Shown: positions 24,391 to 38,513, counted from the stretch's first letter. The stretch is DNA of 64,000 nt from Vitis vinifera (GCF_030704535.1 NC_081816.1:15426001-15490000), one strand, 5' to 3'. Made by a program: numbers and translations. Notes: generated from the letters alone by a model not told the origin.

Positions 24391-25995
24391 TGTTAGGATA
24401 AAGCCCCTAAAAACATGACATGATGTAATAAATTTGGAATTCATTACTTATTTAATGATGTTTCAATTTCACTTTTATCTATTCTTATTCCATGTATTAT
24501 ACTTTATGAGCATTCTTGTCCGTATATTTTGCATTATACGTGACTTAGGTGCATTAGGAGTTACATAGAAGATCTAAGTCATGGGTTCCTTGCAAATAAA
24601 TGATTTGTTTACAACCGATTCATGGGTCTAGGTAACCCATTAGAGGTTGTAGTGCACCATCTCCTAATTGGAGGGATGGCTAGTCTTGGCTATTGGGATG
24701 GGTTTCCCATGGTGAGTGAACTAGTTTATATGGTTACATATTAGACAAGACCTACGGTAAGTCATGATTTAAGGCTATCAAGTAGTCATGAGCTCATCAA
24801 GCTGCTTCATTGTGTTGTCTCTCAACTTTGAGAGAATATTGAGTTTGTGCTAAATTTAGCAAAGACTTTGACCTATGGGTGAGATAGTAAACTAATCATC
24901 TATTCCCTATGGATTAGGTCATTGTTGGTAGAAGTCGGTAGCAATAGGTATTCTCAATAGAGGTACCATAATATCTCTTAGGATTGAGACACTATATCCT
25001 CTTGGGTGATCCTAAGGAGGTGTGTTTATGGAAACTATGGTCATATTAGTTCCTTAAGCGGAACTTGATGTAGGCTCTTTGAGAGCTAAGCTATGTCAAT
25101 TGAACACACAATATGAGGATCTATAACTCAAATATGGTAAAGGTAGTCTTAAAAGGCAGATAGCTTTCACCTTGTTAAACCATGGACACCAATTCATGGG
25201 GAGACTAAACACAATGGATAGTAGGTCAAGAACCCGAGCACTTGGTGTCTCGTTGTTATTTACATAGGATACTAGAGTTTCGTTGATTTTCTGTAGTGGG
25301 ATATTGAATCAATTTTAAAATTGAATTATGAGGGAACTAGTATTCTTATGGGTCCTAGTGGTCCCCGCTTTGAGCTCATATACGTTGTTGGCATGGGTTA
25401 TGAGGGTCGAATTGGCTTTAGGTTCACTTTTGTATATAAGAACATTTTGCTAATTACGCAAGGTTGCATAGGGGTAAGTGAATAAGGTCTCTAAATTGGG
25501 CTAATTGATTAATCAGTAGACCCTAATGGGTTAATTAATTAATTAGAACATATTTTGGGATAGATTAAGTGACCCAAGCCCATATGGGCTCAAATCACTT
25601 AAGCCCACTTAGGAACCCTATAAATACCCCTATAAATACCCCTTAGGGATTAGGGTTTTCATAACTTTTGTCTTCCACCATCTGGAGATATAGAGATCCA
25701 TAGCCTCCACCCTCTTTTCCTCCCTACCAGAAGTGTGCTAAGATTAAGGTTCAAGTCATCAGGTGAAAGACTTCGGGTTTACAAGACTTTTGCGATTTCG
25801 ATCTTCATCTTCACTATGTGGATTTGATTCGGAAACATTTGAATCTAAGGTATGATTTTTGTTAGCACTTTCTTAATTTTTTTTAAAGTATAAAATGTTA
25901 TTTTTCCGTTGTTCATAGGATTTAGAAAAAGCCTAGGATAGTTATGCATGTTCCTAACTTGATCCGAACTTGGGAAATGGAGAGATCAAAGTTTT
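24391..25995 (+). mobile_element. Solo LTR-like copy, plus orientation
   Basis: It starts TGTTAGGATAAAGCCCC at 24,391 and closely follows the minus-strand LTR that begins at 8,574. A TATA-like box is tandemly repeated (two CTATAAATACCCC copies at about 25,619-25,645). The expected TCCCAACA end is not found. The copy fades after 'aacttgggaaatggagagatcaaag', so the right boundary is approximate and the element is probably 3'-truncated. Confidence 0.7.
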
Positions 25996-28900
25996 TCTCT
26001 TCACTAGCATCATATGTAGCTTGAGAAAACATAGAAAAATGCTCAAAGCGGTTGTACACTTGTGAAAGAGGCACTGATAAGAGTGACTTGAATAAAACGT
26101 AAAAAAAAAATAGGGAAAATGGTCTTTGGGTGAGAGTCCTTAAAGGAAAAAGGGTAAGGTACGCTAGGGTCAAAGACCTGAAACGTTCATTGAGATGATC
26201 CATGCTTAGATTAATAGGAAAGCATGGATGCATGCCCTTGGGTGAGAGACCTAGAATACCTTACAGTCTATATATTTGTTAGGTTGTGGAAAGAGCTTGT
26301 TCAAGAAAGATATATGATGTGATATCTATTGTTGAATGTGATATAACTATTCACGTGAAGTGAAAATTTGTGATTTATATGAATTATTGTTTTGAGTTGT
26401 GTAAAATATTTTATATAAATGTTTTTAGAAATTCTTTTGTGATAATGAAGCCCTTCTTTACTAAGCCATAGCTCACCTTCTTTATATAAATTAACACCTT
26501 TTTTTTAATTTCTTTGAAAAAAAGTTTGCACAAATAAATTTACCAAAGATAAAAATCTAGAAAAATTATTTTGACTATCATTGAAATCAATAAAATCCGC
26601 CTTTTTTATCTTAAATTTTGGAACTTTTAAAAATGATCTATTTTTTATACTTTGTGAAATTCTAAATAGCTAAGATGATGTATTGGGCATATAAGATAAC
26701 TCTTAATCCATTGTACCATGTTATTTAAACTTTTAAAAAACAAAAATTATAAGTTTGGAAAAAAAATGATTGTCATTTGTACATCATAATTAAAATTTCT
26801 AAATATGAAAATAAATTATGAATATCCTATATTACAAATATTATATTATTAACTTTAATTCATATTCCAAATTCCAAAACTATGGGTTGACCTTTTATAT
26901 TATAATTAAACTATTGTTTTAGAATTTGGCATGTGGCATGTGCCGTTTAAGTTGGAACACCTAAGAGATATGCACCCAAGTTTGACACATATGATATAGT
27001 TAGCCCATCTTCTGACGCACTTAGGAATAGTTGACAGACTTATCATGCAAAACACTGTTTTCTTTCAATTTTTCATAGTTTTACTTCTTTTTTTTCTTTG
27101 CTCTTGAACTTATGAAAATCCTCTTCAACAACCATTAATGATATTTAAACCTTAAAAACTTATTTATAACTGAAGGCTTAAATTCATTCAACCAAAATCA
27201 AATTTACAAAAAAAAAAAAAAAAAAACCTTTAACCAAGTTCTTACAAACAATAATCATATCCCATATATTACAAAATTACAAACATCTTCATATGGCAGT
27301 CAACATCATCTTTGCCATTTTGTGATAGAACGAGGAAGTAGCTAGTTTAGGTTTGTTTTTTTAGTTTGCTTGATTGATCTCTTGATATTATGTGTATTAT
27401 TGGTTTTTTTAGTTATTATTCTTTAAGTTGATGGACTATTTTGTGCTTTTATTTATAATATTTTGTTACGTTGTTTGAGTGTGTGTGGATCATAGGTAAG
27501 ATGTTAGCTGCTACCACAAGAAGATAAATAAGATTTTTTCAATGAGTGTCAAATGTAAATATATTAAGGCGTGAGGATTGTGTAATTTGTAAACTCCATT
27601 TAAAAGTAACAAGGGTTTCCGTGATCAATGTTTTTGGCTTAAAATTGCTAAATGGAGACTGCATGAGCTAGATTAACTAGTTATAGGTTGATAATTTTAT
27701 TTCAAATAATACCGTCTGAATCTATGTATGTCCATCCATATGACTTATCAACTAAAAAACTAAAATGTCTAGAATATTCAATCATCAACTAAGGTAAGTA
27801 TATTGGTAAGACATTGTGATAGGCTAATGGCAATGAGAAAAACCCACACAGATGAGAATATACTCATAATTGTAGTTGCCAACAAAATGTGGAAATTGAG
27901 GAGGGCTCAAACGCCTTATGTGGTCAAGAAATCCTTAGGAGTAAGTGCTTATGGTTGGTTCTAGATTTTTATTTTTTTATTTTTTGTTTTATAGTTTTGA
28001 GTGGGTTCTCTAAACACTAAATACTAATTGAAGACTAATTTGTGGATCTTAGTGGCAAAAGTTAGAGGTTTGCTAGAGTAGAATTGACACATATTAATTA
28101 AGCCCGTTTCAACTAGAATATGAGGAAGAGATAATCTTATGATTTTTGCTCAACAAGCATAGCTTTGAGTGGGAGTGTAGTGTGTGTAAGACAAGGAATG
28201 TGGTTGTCATATAAGAAGCCAAATTAGCTTATTAAGCACAACAAAGCTAATATGTAAGAGAAAGCCAAATGTTAGAGTTAAGCTCTATTCAGCATGGACC
28301 ACTGATTCCCCATAACGAATAAGCTAACTCTACCTTTCAATTGCTTATCTTGTGCTCGAGAAGGTCCCCTAATTCCTTGGCATCATCTTGAGGTGCATTT
28401 AGTTGTCTTACATGAGACTCGGGATATTCCTCGCTCCATGGCATGACATCTTTCCTACATCCATTCAAGCCAACTCCTATACCAGAGGGATTCATGAGAT
28501 CAATAGAAAGATGCATTTTCAAATCAGTTCTTTTAATCCATCCAAGGTAGGTGAGTTGTCCTTGTTTCTTGAGTTAAAAGCTAGTGAGAAAGGATTTCTT
28601 TTTATTAGTATATGATAGAACTAACTCTTTTTCTTCCCATTTTGTATACAAAAATGTTTCCATGCAGGTCTTTACTTCTTATTCCAATTTACAACATAGG
28701 TTCTTTTCAATGGTGGACAACCTAGACAATCTCCCTAGCACTTGTTGGAGTTTCATCCACGTGAGTTTCCTTTGATGCCCCTAGGTGTTCCAACTAATAA
28801 GCCAGTTTAAGCAAGATTGGGGTAAAGGTATATACCTAAGCAATCTCTTTCTTTTTCTAGGAAGGCTATCGTTCTTTGATTTTGGTAGGTTTATAAATAG

Positions 28901-29710
28901 ATAGTTAGAGGGCTAGCGAACAAAGAGAGATTTCCTTCTCATTGTTTTTCTTTTTTCCCCTTTACCTATGAAGAAATTTCTTACTAGTGAGAGTTCTCTT
29001 TCTCTGTAATCTCATCTAGGGATTGCTACTAAGTAAGCAAGCTACCTATTGCCTCAAAAGAAATGGATTGCCATGAAGGGGAAGCACATAGGAGAGGGCA
29101 TTACGACTACCAATACATGTCATATTTATAGGCTTCCACACCATTTTTAAGTAAGTACTATGAGAATTACTATCCTAGAGCATTATAAAAATCCTTCATT
29201 TTCACTAGAGAAAATAAGAAATAAATTTCCATTTCCCTAGAATTCTCTCTTTAATAATATTAGTGCCACATTCTCCAATCCCCTCATCTATTACTCTGTT
29301 CCACTTTTCGCTTGAACTTTTGATAGCTTATCAATATATATGCATTGAAAACTATTTGTTTTCATTAATATATATCATGGATCAAGCATAAAACATGATG
29401 TTTTATTCATTTATGTATGAAACTACAAAAATTGGAATTATCATTTTGATATGTTTTGAATATTACATGTGTATTGGTTATATGATGTTAAAAATATAAA
29501 TTTAAAACTTCGATTATATGGTGCTAATAAATAAACATATAAGTTGGCAATTTCCTTCTCTTGGTGAAGACATTAATGATCTGTCTATAACTAAGATAGT
29601 AAAGTAATTACCCTCTTATGGTGTCTAGATTAATTTAGCAACACAGGGGCATATGGTCATCTTAAAATTTCTTGAAAATAATGTTGTCTAGATTAGCAAA
29701 TATTATTGCC

Positions 29711-29711
29711 A

Positions 29712-29749
<38 letters not shown>
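29711..29749. repeat. (AAT)13 microsatellite
   Basis: AAT/ATA trinucleotide run of about 39 bp. Confidence 0.95.
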
Positions 29750-29752
<3 letters not shown>

Positions 29753-29913
29753 CGTTACCATCATGTAGTAATAATATATTATGATTTAACTAAAATTTTA
29801 AGAATAATTTTTTTAAAATCTTATATCATATTCAAGCTTTTTTTTTTCATTTTTATCCTTTTCATTTTTTTTTATATATAATTTAGTTTTATTTTATTGT
29901 TCACGTTAAAGAA

Positions 29914-29915
<2 letters not shown>

Positions 29916-29948
<33 letters not shown>
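29916..29948. repeat. (TA)n microsatellite
   Basis: TA dinucleotide run of about 33 bp. Confidence 0.95.
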
Positions 29949-29949
<1 letters not shown>

Positions 29950-30702
29950 TATAATCTAAAAGTTTTTTTTAGTATATTTTGGGTATAATATATTATTTTT
30001 TTCATTGGGCTCTAAAAAAATTCTTTTTTCCCAATGAGAAATCGATGAAATAATATATATGATTTGAAATAGTTGAAATTTATCCTTTTTTTGTAAACTC
30101 ATAGTATGCATATGAACATTTTATCACTTAAATTACATTATATGTTTGTAAGAAATATGACCAATTCATATTTTAATTATGTAAAAGACTATGCATTATA
30201 TCCCCTTGTTGGGTTTTTGAGCTCATTACCTTCTATTGTCCCATTTTCACGTATTTCTCTTCTTAGTGACGAGAGGAGTTCCTTGGGCTAGCTTGTTACT
30301 TAATCTCTTATTTGTTCTTTTATCTTGTTACATTCTAGCTTGGTTAATGTATGTATAAAACGATCATGATACCCTTCTCTTAGTCCGGGGTACCTCCTAG
30401 CTCAGGATATCACACTTATCTCTATCATATTTTTATTTTGAATATGGTTAAGATCAAATTCCTTTCTTAAAATTTTGATAAACATTGATCTGGTAAAAAT
30501 TCAAACATTGCACTTGCTCCATTTTGGCTAGTTCAAGCCCATTGCCCCCTTGCATGTGTCAGGGCCCCCAATTTTGACTGTAATTATATAAGATAATTCA
30601 AAAAAAAATAGCATTGCCGCATGAATTTGGTCAGAATTTCATAATTTCTTCCCTCCTCCTAGTCAACCTTAAAGTCATTAAATCTTTTTTTTCCATATCT
30701 AC

Positions 30703-30703
30703 C

Positions 30704-30735
<32 letters not shown>

Positions 30736-30737
30736 GA
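30703..30737. repeat. (GA)n microsatellite near the 3' end of PRX-2
   Basis: GA run with a single interruption (GACAGAGA). It lies about 240 bp beyond the PRX-2 stop codon. Confidence 0.95.
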
Positions 30738-30980
30738 ACTTATCAAATTAGGATAAAATTTGGATAATTTTCCATTCCACCCTCTGACTTTTGTGGTCAA
30801 CCTGAGCATGCAAAGTGCCAGTATGACAATGTCGGCATATCAAAATGGACCATTCATATTTTCAAATAACCCGATCATGATAATGTCAACTATCCATGTA
30901 GCTTTTACCTTAGTGCTACTTTTATTCCCTTACTTTCAAATTACTACACCAATTTGCGGTGGAAAATTAATTCTCATCAG

Positions 30981-32160
30981 TTAATTAATTGCAGTACACA
31001 CTCTGCGAATTTCACCCTCAGTCCCAGTCTTCACCCCAATGTTGCTCATCTTCACCATAGACCTCCCAAACTCAACATTGAAGTTCAACCCACGCAGCCC
31101 TCTAACTCCCAGGAAGCGCTGAACAAAAGTTCTGGTGGAAGCATCCGTCCATAACTTCTGATCAGACTCCAGCACTCCACGTCCATTCTTCAAGTTTGTA
31201 AAGAAGGTTGCGTCAAATCTGTTTGGGCTACCAGTGTCTAGTGCAATGCGCTTACTCCCATCGCCATCAGATGGACAGAGGGCTTGTAGCTGAGTTACGA
31301 ATTTAGCATCCATAGAAGGGTCAGCACCATTTGCAGTCGTGGTACTGAAGTTGTATAGCCTGTATCTGAAAAATTGGCATGCTGAAGTTCCAATGGTGTG
31401 TCCTCCTATTGATATATTTAGTCATACAAACAAACACTTTAGTTAAGTTAACAATTAAGCAGGAGTACTGATTCTAACTTTAATTCATTATGGTTCTAAT
31501 ATCTATTCTTACCAACAAGAGTAACGAGATCTTGATCAGTGAGACCCTTGTCAGCAAACTTTTGCTTTTGGGCTTCAATAGAGTCTCGAGGGCTGGGCAA
31601 ATTGTTAACATCAGATGCCAGTGAAACTCGCCCATCTCTACGTCCCGTAGGCACTTTCCACGTTAGTCCTTTAGTCTGCATAGTGAATTATGACACAGTT
31701 GAGTATCGGAATGATATAGAAATATTGCACAAGGATATATTGAATGCGACGTGAAAGTTACCAGAACCACAGAGTCGCGGGCAGCGAGGGCAAGAATATC
31801 AGCGCAAGAGACCACTCCAGGGCAAGCAGCTTCGAGCTGGGTCTTGGCATCATCAATAACATCATATCCATTTAACAGACTGTTTGGTACGGTTGTTTTC
31901 TCGGTGGAAGTTCCATTTATAAGGATAGAAGCATCACAGCCCCTGACAAAACAGTCATGAAAGTGCATGCGAAGCAGGCCAGGGGCAATGGCTGGATTGG
32001 ATTGGAAATGAGACTGGACAGTTTTCTGAACAATGGATTCAGCTGGAGGACATGTACGAGAATAGAAGCCAACCCGAGTGCCTTGGCCTTGCACCAATGC
32101 AGCAGCCATGGAGAACCAGAGAAAGAACAATGTGGGTGTATGAATGAAGGAGGCGCCCAT
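30981..32160 (-). CDS. PRX-2: class III secretory peroxidase (328 aa)
   Basis: A second intact secretory haem peroxidase. Minus-strand exons are 32,160-31,762, 31,675-31,513 and 31,405-30,981, with introns at the same codons and phases as PRX-1. The signal peptide differs (starts [16 protein letters not shown]), but the mature start [15 protein letters not shown] is conserved. Distal Arg64/His68 lie in [10 protein letters not shown], proximal His190 in GGHTIG, followed by TSACQ-type sequence with the cysteine kept. Eight conserved cysteines are present, ending [12 protein letters not shown] in exon 1 is a possible N-glycosylation site. It lies between the two duplicated segments but outside both, and its 3' flank still weakly matches those of PRX-1 and PRX-3, so it comes from an older duplication. 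A TATA-like box lies at 32,251. Probably functional; substrate unknown. Confidence 0.95.
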
Positions 32161-32250
32161 TGATAAGCAATAGCTAGATACGTGAAGAGAGTGATGTGTA
32201 ATTAGCTAATTGTGAATCAAGTTGTGAGACCTTCATGAAGAGATGCAAGC

Positions 32251-32259
32251 ATTTATAGG
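32251..32259 (-). promoter_or_regulatory. Probable TATA box of PRX-2
   Basis: CCTATAAAT on the minus strand lies about 91 bp upstream of the ATG, at the position matching the TATA boxes of PRX-1 and PRX-3. Confidence 0.6.
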
Positions 32260-32432
32260 CATAAAAGTGGAGTCAACACGCGGAAAGAAGTAAAAAAAAG
32301 CGGCTACCAAAACCGTGATAAAGGTGTAGAAAATTTCAAAGCATGCAATTGAAGCACGAGTTGGCCGGATGCAGTGGAGGTGGGTTTGACTTTTTTGTTA
32401 CTTGTATATAGTCCTTCGGGGTATCGCTCGAG

Positions 32433-32451
32433 TGCATGCATGCATGCATGC
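32433..32451. repeat. (TGCA)n palindromic tetranucleotide run
   Basis: TGCATGCATGCATGCATGC gives overlapping CATGCATG cores, the RY motif bound by B3-domain factors in seed promoters. It lies about 275 bp upstream of PRX-2. It may be a chance microsatellite. Confidence 0.8.
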
Positions 32452-33059
32452 TTTTAGAAAGTCGCTTTTCATAAAAGTTCTAAGTTTCTTAGTTTAAATT
32501 AAAGAATTTTTGCTATGAGAAAGTTTTTTTTTTTTTTTAATAAAATATTTTAAAAACTTTTTTGATAAATGAATTTGGAAACTTTATTTAAATTAAAATT
32601 TTATTTTAGAGAATTTGTAACGCTTGCACATTTGACACTCACTTAGAGTTTGTTTATGGTAAAAATATATAAATGCATATTAGGGTTATTAGGTTGAAAG
32701 GAAGCTTTGATGAGGTTTTTGGTTAAAGCATCGTGTTTGTTTATTGATTCTGCGAAATTGTGTTGTGTGGGCATGACGGGTGGAGAAGTTAATGATACAA
32801 AGGTAAACAATCGCCATGACTAATTGGCTCATGTAGGTAGATCCAAATCCTAGAAGGTCATAGTCTAAAATCTATTAGACAATCACACATGATCATATGT
32901 ACAAAATGATTCCCCTACGATTTTCAGCCGCCCCTCAGCCTAAAGAAGCAAAAGCAATGCTTTTCATACCTTTCCACTACGAGGATGAATTATGTTAATT
33001 GATTTTTGTGAATTGTTGGATTTCATATGCATGTGTCACCAGAATATTTGATCACTATG

Positions 33060-33240
33060 TGGAACCCTCTTAGAAATTTCCATATGGAAGGCATCAGGCA
33101 TCCAAAGAAATTTCCCCTCAATCATTTATTACCACTCCAATTTGTCAACAGGGTCTTCCATTAGAGAAGGACAAGGTACCCGCTCTCGATATTTTTCAAA
33201 TGCATGCATTTCACCACCCTCTTCGGAGTGCGCTAACAAA
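33060..33240 (-). promoter_or_regulatory. Conserved block upstream of PRX-2
   Basis: 'ggcatccaaagaaatttcccctcaatc...ttgtcaacagggtcttccattagagaagg...tttttcaaatgcatgc' matches the block upstream of PRX-1 and PRX-3 and the orphan block at 35,170. It lies about 900 bp upstream of PRX-2. Confidence 0.45.
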
Positions 33241-33254
33241 AGTTATTACCATGG

Positions 33255-34250
33255 TTTTAAAAGTCAGATCAGACCGGCTAGTCATGGTTCCAATCTGGTC
33301 TAATTAATTGAGTTGGTCAAGGGTTGAATTATAATCAAATTAGTTGAACCGACGATCGGACTGACGAACTAAACAATTCAACATTTTTCTTTTTTAAGCC
33401 AAAAATACCTTTTGTTTTTTTTTTAATCCAAAAAAACCTTTTGTTTTTTTTTTTTTTTAATCCAAAAAATTTTTTGATGCATTTTGCACCAAAATGACAA
33501 TGCTTCCTAAGGGAACGGGATCACTCCATGAGGACCCCATCCGACTCATTTATCATCAAGCTCAATAAACTTTTAGTCTTACAAGTTAATGATTATTGCA
33601 TACCTTTTATACCCCACAATCCCTACATAATTTTTTATTCATTTTCGATGTAGGATTAGTTAGTGAGAAGAAAAGAATTTTACAAAATAGAGAGCTTGAG
33701 TTAGGACATTCTGGTGTAAAAATTGAAGCTTAACCATTAAGTTATGAAACTTTTTCATTATATTATATTTGCAAATAAAAGTATATAACAAAATTAATTT
33801 TATTTTTCAATTTTTTAAACACTTTCATATTTATTTTTATAATAATTATATAATGTAATTATAAAATAATATAAATTAATTAATATAATAATTTCAAAAT
33901 AATAAAATACAAAAGACATGCAAATAAAATTAAATATTATAATTTTTTTCATTTTAAATATATCTTTATATTTAAATATTATAAATGTTCTATTTAATAA
34001 AATTTAAAATATTAATATATTTATATTTATCTTCATCATTTAATTTGACATGTAAAATATAAAAATGAAATATTATTAAAATTTAATTATATATAATTTT
34101 AATTTCTTATAATTATTTAAAATTTTATATAATATATAAATTATTATTTATGACGTCATTGATTTGATCACGGTCCAACCATTGATTCGACCAATGAATC
34201 GTGAACTAATAATTTTTTCGATTCAATCATCGATTTGATTCTGAAAACAT
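33255..34250. mobile_element. Probable non-autonomous DNA-transposon relic
   Basis: The ends are imperfect inverted repeats. The left is 'ggttttaaaagtcagatcagaccgg', and the right, read in reverse, is 'atgttttcagaatcaaatcgatg'. Internal motifs around them (ggtccaaccattgattcgaccaatgaatcg) also mirror the left end (ggttgaattataatcaaattagttgaaccgacga). The centre is very AT-rich and non-coding. This ggtt/cggtt style is common to plant MULE/hAT-type relics, but I cannot assign a superfamily. Confidence 0.4.
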
Positions 34251-35169
34251 TAATTGCTACTAACTAATTGATGACTATTTTTCATTTCCCATCTTGTAAT
34301 TATGTGATATCAAATTGAGCTTAATTTCTTTATTTTTCTCTCAAGATTCTCAACTCGTTGCATTGGCCTAGTTATCATTCATTTTGTGGGTGGCTCAAGT
34401 ATGTTGAAAGGTCTTAAATGACGAAATTTTAAAATGTCACGCCTGCAATAAATAGTGGATAAGAAACGTAAATTTTTATAATATTTTAGATAAATACATA
34501 AATAATTAATGTCCAAATAAGGATTTAAAAAATCAATAACCTAAAATTTCAATGATCCCATATTTTGAATCTTTTGTGTTTTTCTTAATATTTGAAGACT
34601 AATAGTATTATTATTATTATGATTATTACTAGTAAATATAAGTTTCATTTAAATAATTTTATTTTTAACACTATGAATTCAGAGAAGATTGCTTTACTTT
34701 ACCTCTAAATCTCGTGAGAATAAGATTGAAAGGAATGAAGGTAGGATTGGTCTAATGTTGCAAAATTATTAATTAAATCATTAGTATTTGGACACTCACT
34801 GAAAGTGCTTGAACATGATAGTTTTACCTCTACTTTTTGACTTAAGTTTTTAAGTTTGGAACTTCTAGATTCTAGTTTAAAAGGCTAATGAGAGTCCGGC
34901 AAGTGTCATCCACGCATCATTGTCAAGAGTACGTGAAAGTCAATTTTGTATATATAATTTTTAAGATTATTGGCTCTCTCTTTTCAACTTTATTCTAAAG
35001 CTAAAATCAATATTAAAAGCATAATTTTCAAAGGATGATATTAATCAATAAATTTGATTAGAAGCTTATATCAAATTTCTTGCTAAATTTTTCTTTTCTT
35101 TTTTTATCTAAAAATAAAAAATTGCAACAACTCTTCCAATCGCTGTATAGTATTCTACATTTTGGCAAG

Positions 35170-35350
35170 AGATTAATCATATAAAAGACATTGATTAAAC
35201 CCACTTAAGAGGGTTGAGGCACCCGAAGAAATTTGTCCCCTTTCGTCTATTTCCATTTTAATTGACCAACAAAGTCTTCCATTAAAGAGAGTGATGGTCC
35301 CACTGCCAATGGTTTTCAAATATATGCATGCTCCCCAGGAGAGCAGTCAA
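35170..35350 (-). promoter_or_regulatory. Orphan copy of the peroxidase upstream block
   Basis: 'gttgaggcacccgaagaaatttgtcccctttcgtc...ttgaccaacaaagtcttccattaaagagagtgatggtccca...tttcaaatatatgcatgc' matches the block upstream of PRX-2. No peroxidase lies downstream on the minus strand before the transposon relic at 34,250. It is left of copy B. Confidence 0.5.
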
Positions 35351-36549
35351 AACCAACAAACAATTTCTTTTTTTTTTCTTTTAATTTATTATCTTATAAT
35401 TATGTGGAAATCATGGGATTGGCGTTTCTAGCAGCCACTTCTCTCTCACACTATCACACTAAGCTTTCTTTATCCTCCTCGTGGAAAAATGTCTCTCACA
35501 CACTGTCACACTCAACTTTCTTTATTTTATTTTCCATTTTCCTCCTGGAAAAATTTAGGGACAGAATATCATTGCCTCCACCCATTCCACTTCCATCATT
35601 TTAAGCAATATCCCAAATGAAGGCACTCAAAGTAGTTTACGTCGCATATATAATTAGGGACATGAGTCAACAATCTAGCAATAAATGAATAAGAGGTTAT
35701 ATTCTTTGCTTAGAGGAACTCTGTTACATAACCATAAAAAGGAAATCATTCTCATTGGGATTCTTGTAGTAAGAGATTGACTCCCTTGTAATTACGGTGG
35801 CTAAACAATTCCTACCACAAAATTCATGTATTGTGGATTATAAGGATGTCACATACGTCCTATAACTTAATACTGTAATTAATGAACATCTTATGCATTC
35901 TCATTGAAACGAATGTCCCATGAACTAATATTGTTACGAGTGATCTATATATTAATTATTATTTGATCAACTTCTATTCAAACTACTCTTAAAGTGAAGA
36001 ACAACCTTATTACCTATAATTATAATTTTCCACTAATATGTTATTCTTTCTAATCATTCATGGTTAACTTGACCATCATTGGAGAGGGGTCAAGCGCTCT
36101 AGCCTCCTCACTAACTATGTGTGCGTAGAACACTTGATTGAAGGGATCTTCCAAGAGGCATATTACAAGAAAATTAGAAGATGAAACACATTGACACCAT
36201 TTGTGGGAAATTTCAAAAGTCATTTAGAAACCATGCTCTAAACTTGACCTAATTGCCAACGACCATAGGAAGACCCTTTTCAACTAGAAGATTCTAGGAA
36301 CAATTGGTAAGACTCAATTGCCAAAGGGAACAAATGCCCTAAAAAATGGAAGAGTTGATAAGAAGAAATGAAACCTGAGCATAAGAAAACGCATGAAAAA
36401 GGGATCACAACAATTAAACAATGTTAGCCATCAACCCTTTAGGAGAAGTAGGGTTCATGAAAAAAATCAATTATAGAGAACGATCATGAGTGAGACTCCA
36501 ATAACTTAAGGAAGATTTTAAATCTAGAATATTAAGAAAAATGACTCCT

Positions 36550-36960
36550 AATGACCTGAATCCTTAAGAACATTTGACGAAAGATAAAAGCTACCTAGAT
36601 CAAGCCTTTCCCTAGGGCAATCTAATCCTAACAACCCTTTCTGTTCCAAATCCTTAAGAGCATTTGACTAAAGGTAAAACACTACCTAAATCAAGCCTCT
36701 CCTTATGATAACCTAATCCAAATGGACTTTGGTAGCCTAAGGCCCTTAAGGGCATTTACCTAAGGTAAGATATTACCTAGGTTTAGCCTCTTCCTAAGGC
36801 AACCTTAGCCAAATAGCACCTAGTTCCCCAAACCCTTGAAGACATTCGCTTAAGGGTAAAATGCCGCCTAGGTCAAGCCTCTCTTTGGAATCGTTTAATC
36901 CAAACAGCTCCTAATGGTCTAAATCGTTAAGAGTACTTACCTAAGGCTAAAATGTTGCCT
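36550..36960. repeat. ~90-bp minisatellite, about 5 units (copy B)
   Basis: Uninterrupted version of the array at 9,027-9,420, with units such as 'ctaatggtctaaatcgttaagagtacttacctaaggctaaaatgttgcctga'. Confidence 0.8.
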
Positions 36961-38513
36961 GACTTGAGCCCTAATTGGAGCACAAATATGTGCTCTAAAA
37001 GCACATAAAGGTTATAAATTATGTAACATGAAAAGCTTAAATCACCAACTTCACTCAATTGATTCTAAGACCCCAACCATGAATTTAACTTCTATTTAGA
37101 AATTAATCTCAGGTTTAAGAGAGGAAAATAATGTTAATTCACAAGAGTCATTTTTAACCATAGTGAAATAAGAGATTAAATATGCATAAATGGGAGACTC
37201 AGAACTTATGAAGCATGAGGAACCTAAGTAAGGGCAAAACAAGCAAGTCATTGGATTGAATGTGTGAATATTCCTTAAGGGATGTTTGTTTGAACATTGC
37301 TTGTTAGACATTCAAATGTTCCTTAAAAAAAATATATCCTCGGTTACTCTTTTTTCATGTACTTCTCCTTGATCCATGCCTAAAAACCATATTGTAGTCA
37401 TTACATAAACTTTAGTGACCTCAAATGAAAAGATACTTTGAATAACATCGACAATAAAATAGTCTAAAATTGTCTTTGAATTATTTTGAAGTCTAATTAA
37501 CATGGATAAGACTCAAAGAAGTACGTAATATCCTAATCAGTAAGAAATGGAACAAAATTGCTACTTAGACATAATACATCAATAAGCATAACACGTATTC
37601 CATTCATTTCACCAAAACAAACATCCTATGCCTTAAATCTCATCAAAAGTTAGTACTATAAAACCAAAAGTGGTGTAACAACATATATAATGATTGGCTC
37701 TTATTCAAACTACCATTGAACAAAATAATGACCTTATCGCCAATAACAACAACTTAAGAGGTGTGATCACGTCAAGAATTAGTACTATAAAACCTAAAGC
37801 AAACATCCTTTTAAAGTAGATAGAATTCATCCACTTTCTTTTTCTATTATAGTTTCAGATTATCTATAACTAACTTAATTGTGTGTGTAGAAGAATTGAT
37901 TAGAGAGATCTTCTCAGACTCTTATTTTCAATCAATTAGAGGATGAAAAACCTCCAGAATGTTATATAAAGTTAGAAGTTGGAACTACTAGGATACAACT
38001 GAATTCACATTTTCTTTTGTTGGATTCTTGCTTTGATTTTAAAATTTTAATGGTTTACAAAGAAATAAATATATGAACAAAATTTTAAGGATCTATGAAG
38101 AAATAAATATAAGGACCAATATTCATTCTTTGTTTCAAAGAGTTTCTCCAAAGTTATAAATAATCTCTATAATGACACACCTCCTCCTATATAAATATTG
38201 TTTACTTTAGGTCTAACATGTCATAATGAATTTTTGTAATGCAACTATAGGGTTAAGGGAAGTCTATTAACCTTTTTCACCTAACCAATGTGAGAAATAA
38301 CAATCACCCTCATTATAAATGTAATGTTCTCATTATGTCCCATTGTATTAGGAGGTCGCTCAAAACACTCACTTTGACTCTCATACCAGGTTTGTGTTTA
38401 AGTTTGACACCGTTATGTTACCTTGATCATTCTTGTATAGATATTATTGTTTTTAGCCTGATTGACAATCATAACTTTAAAATGCATCTAAACATTTGAG
38501 GGGAACCCATTTT

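Larger units (their letters stand above)
25996..30702. other. AT-rich intergenic DNA, no gene supported
   Basis: Only short unconvincing open frames occur. It holds a poly-A run at 27,208-27,226 and simple repeats listed separately. Nothing resembles a known protein family or RNA gene to me. Confidence 0.55.

Noticed and set aside
32433..32451. RY (CATGCATG) regulatory element controlling PRX-2
   Set aside because: The run is a plain TGCA microsatellite, so the motif match carries little weight without binding or expression data.
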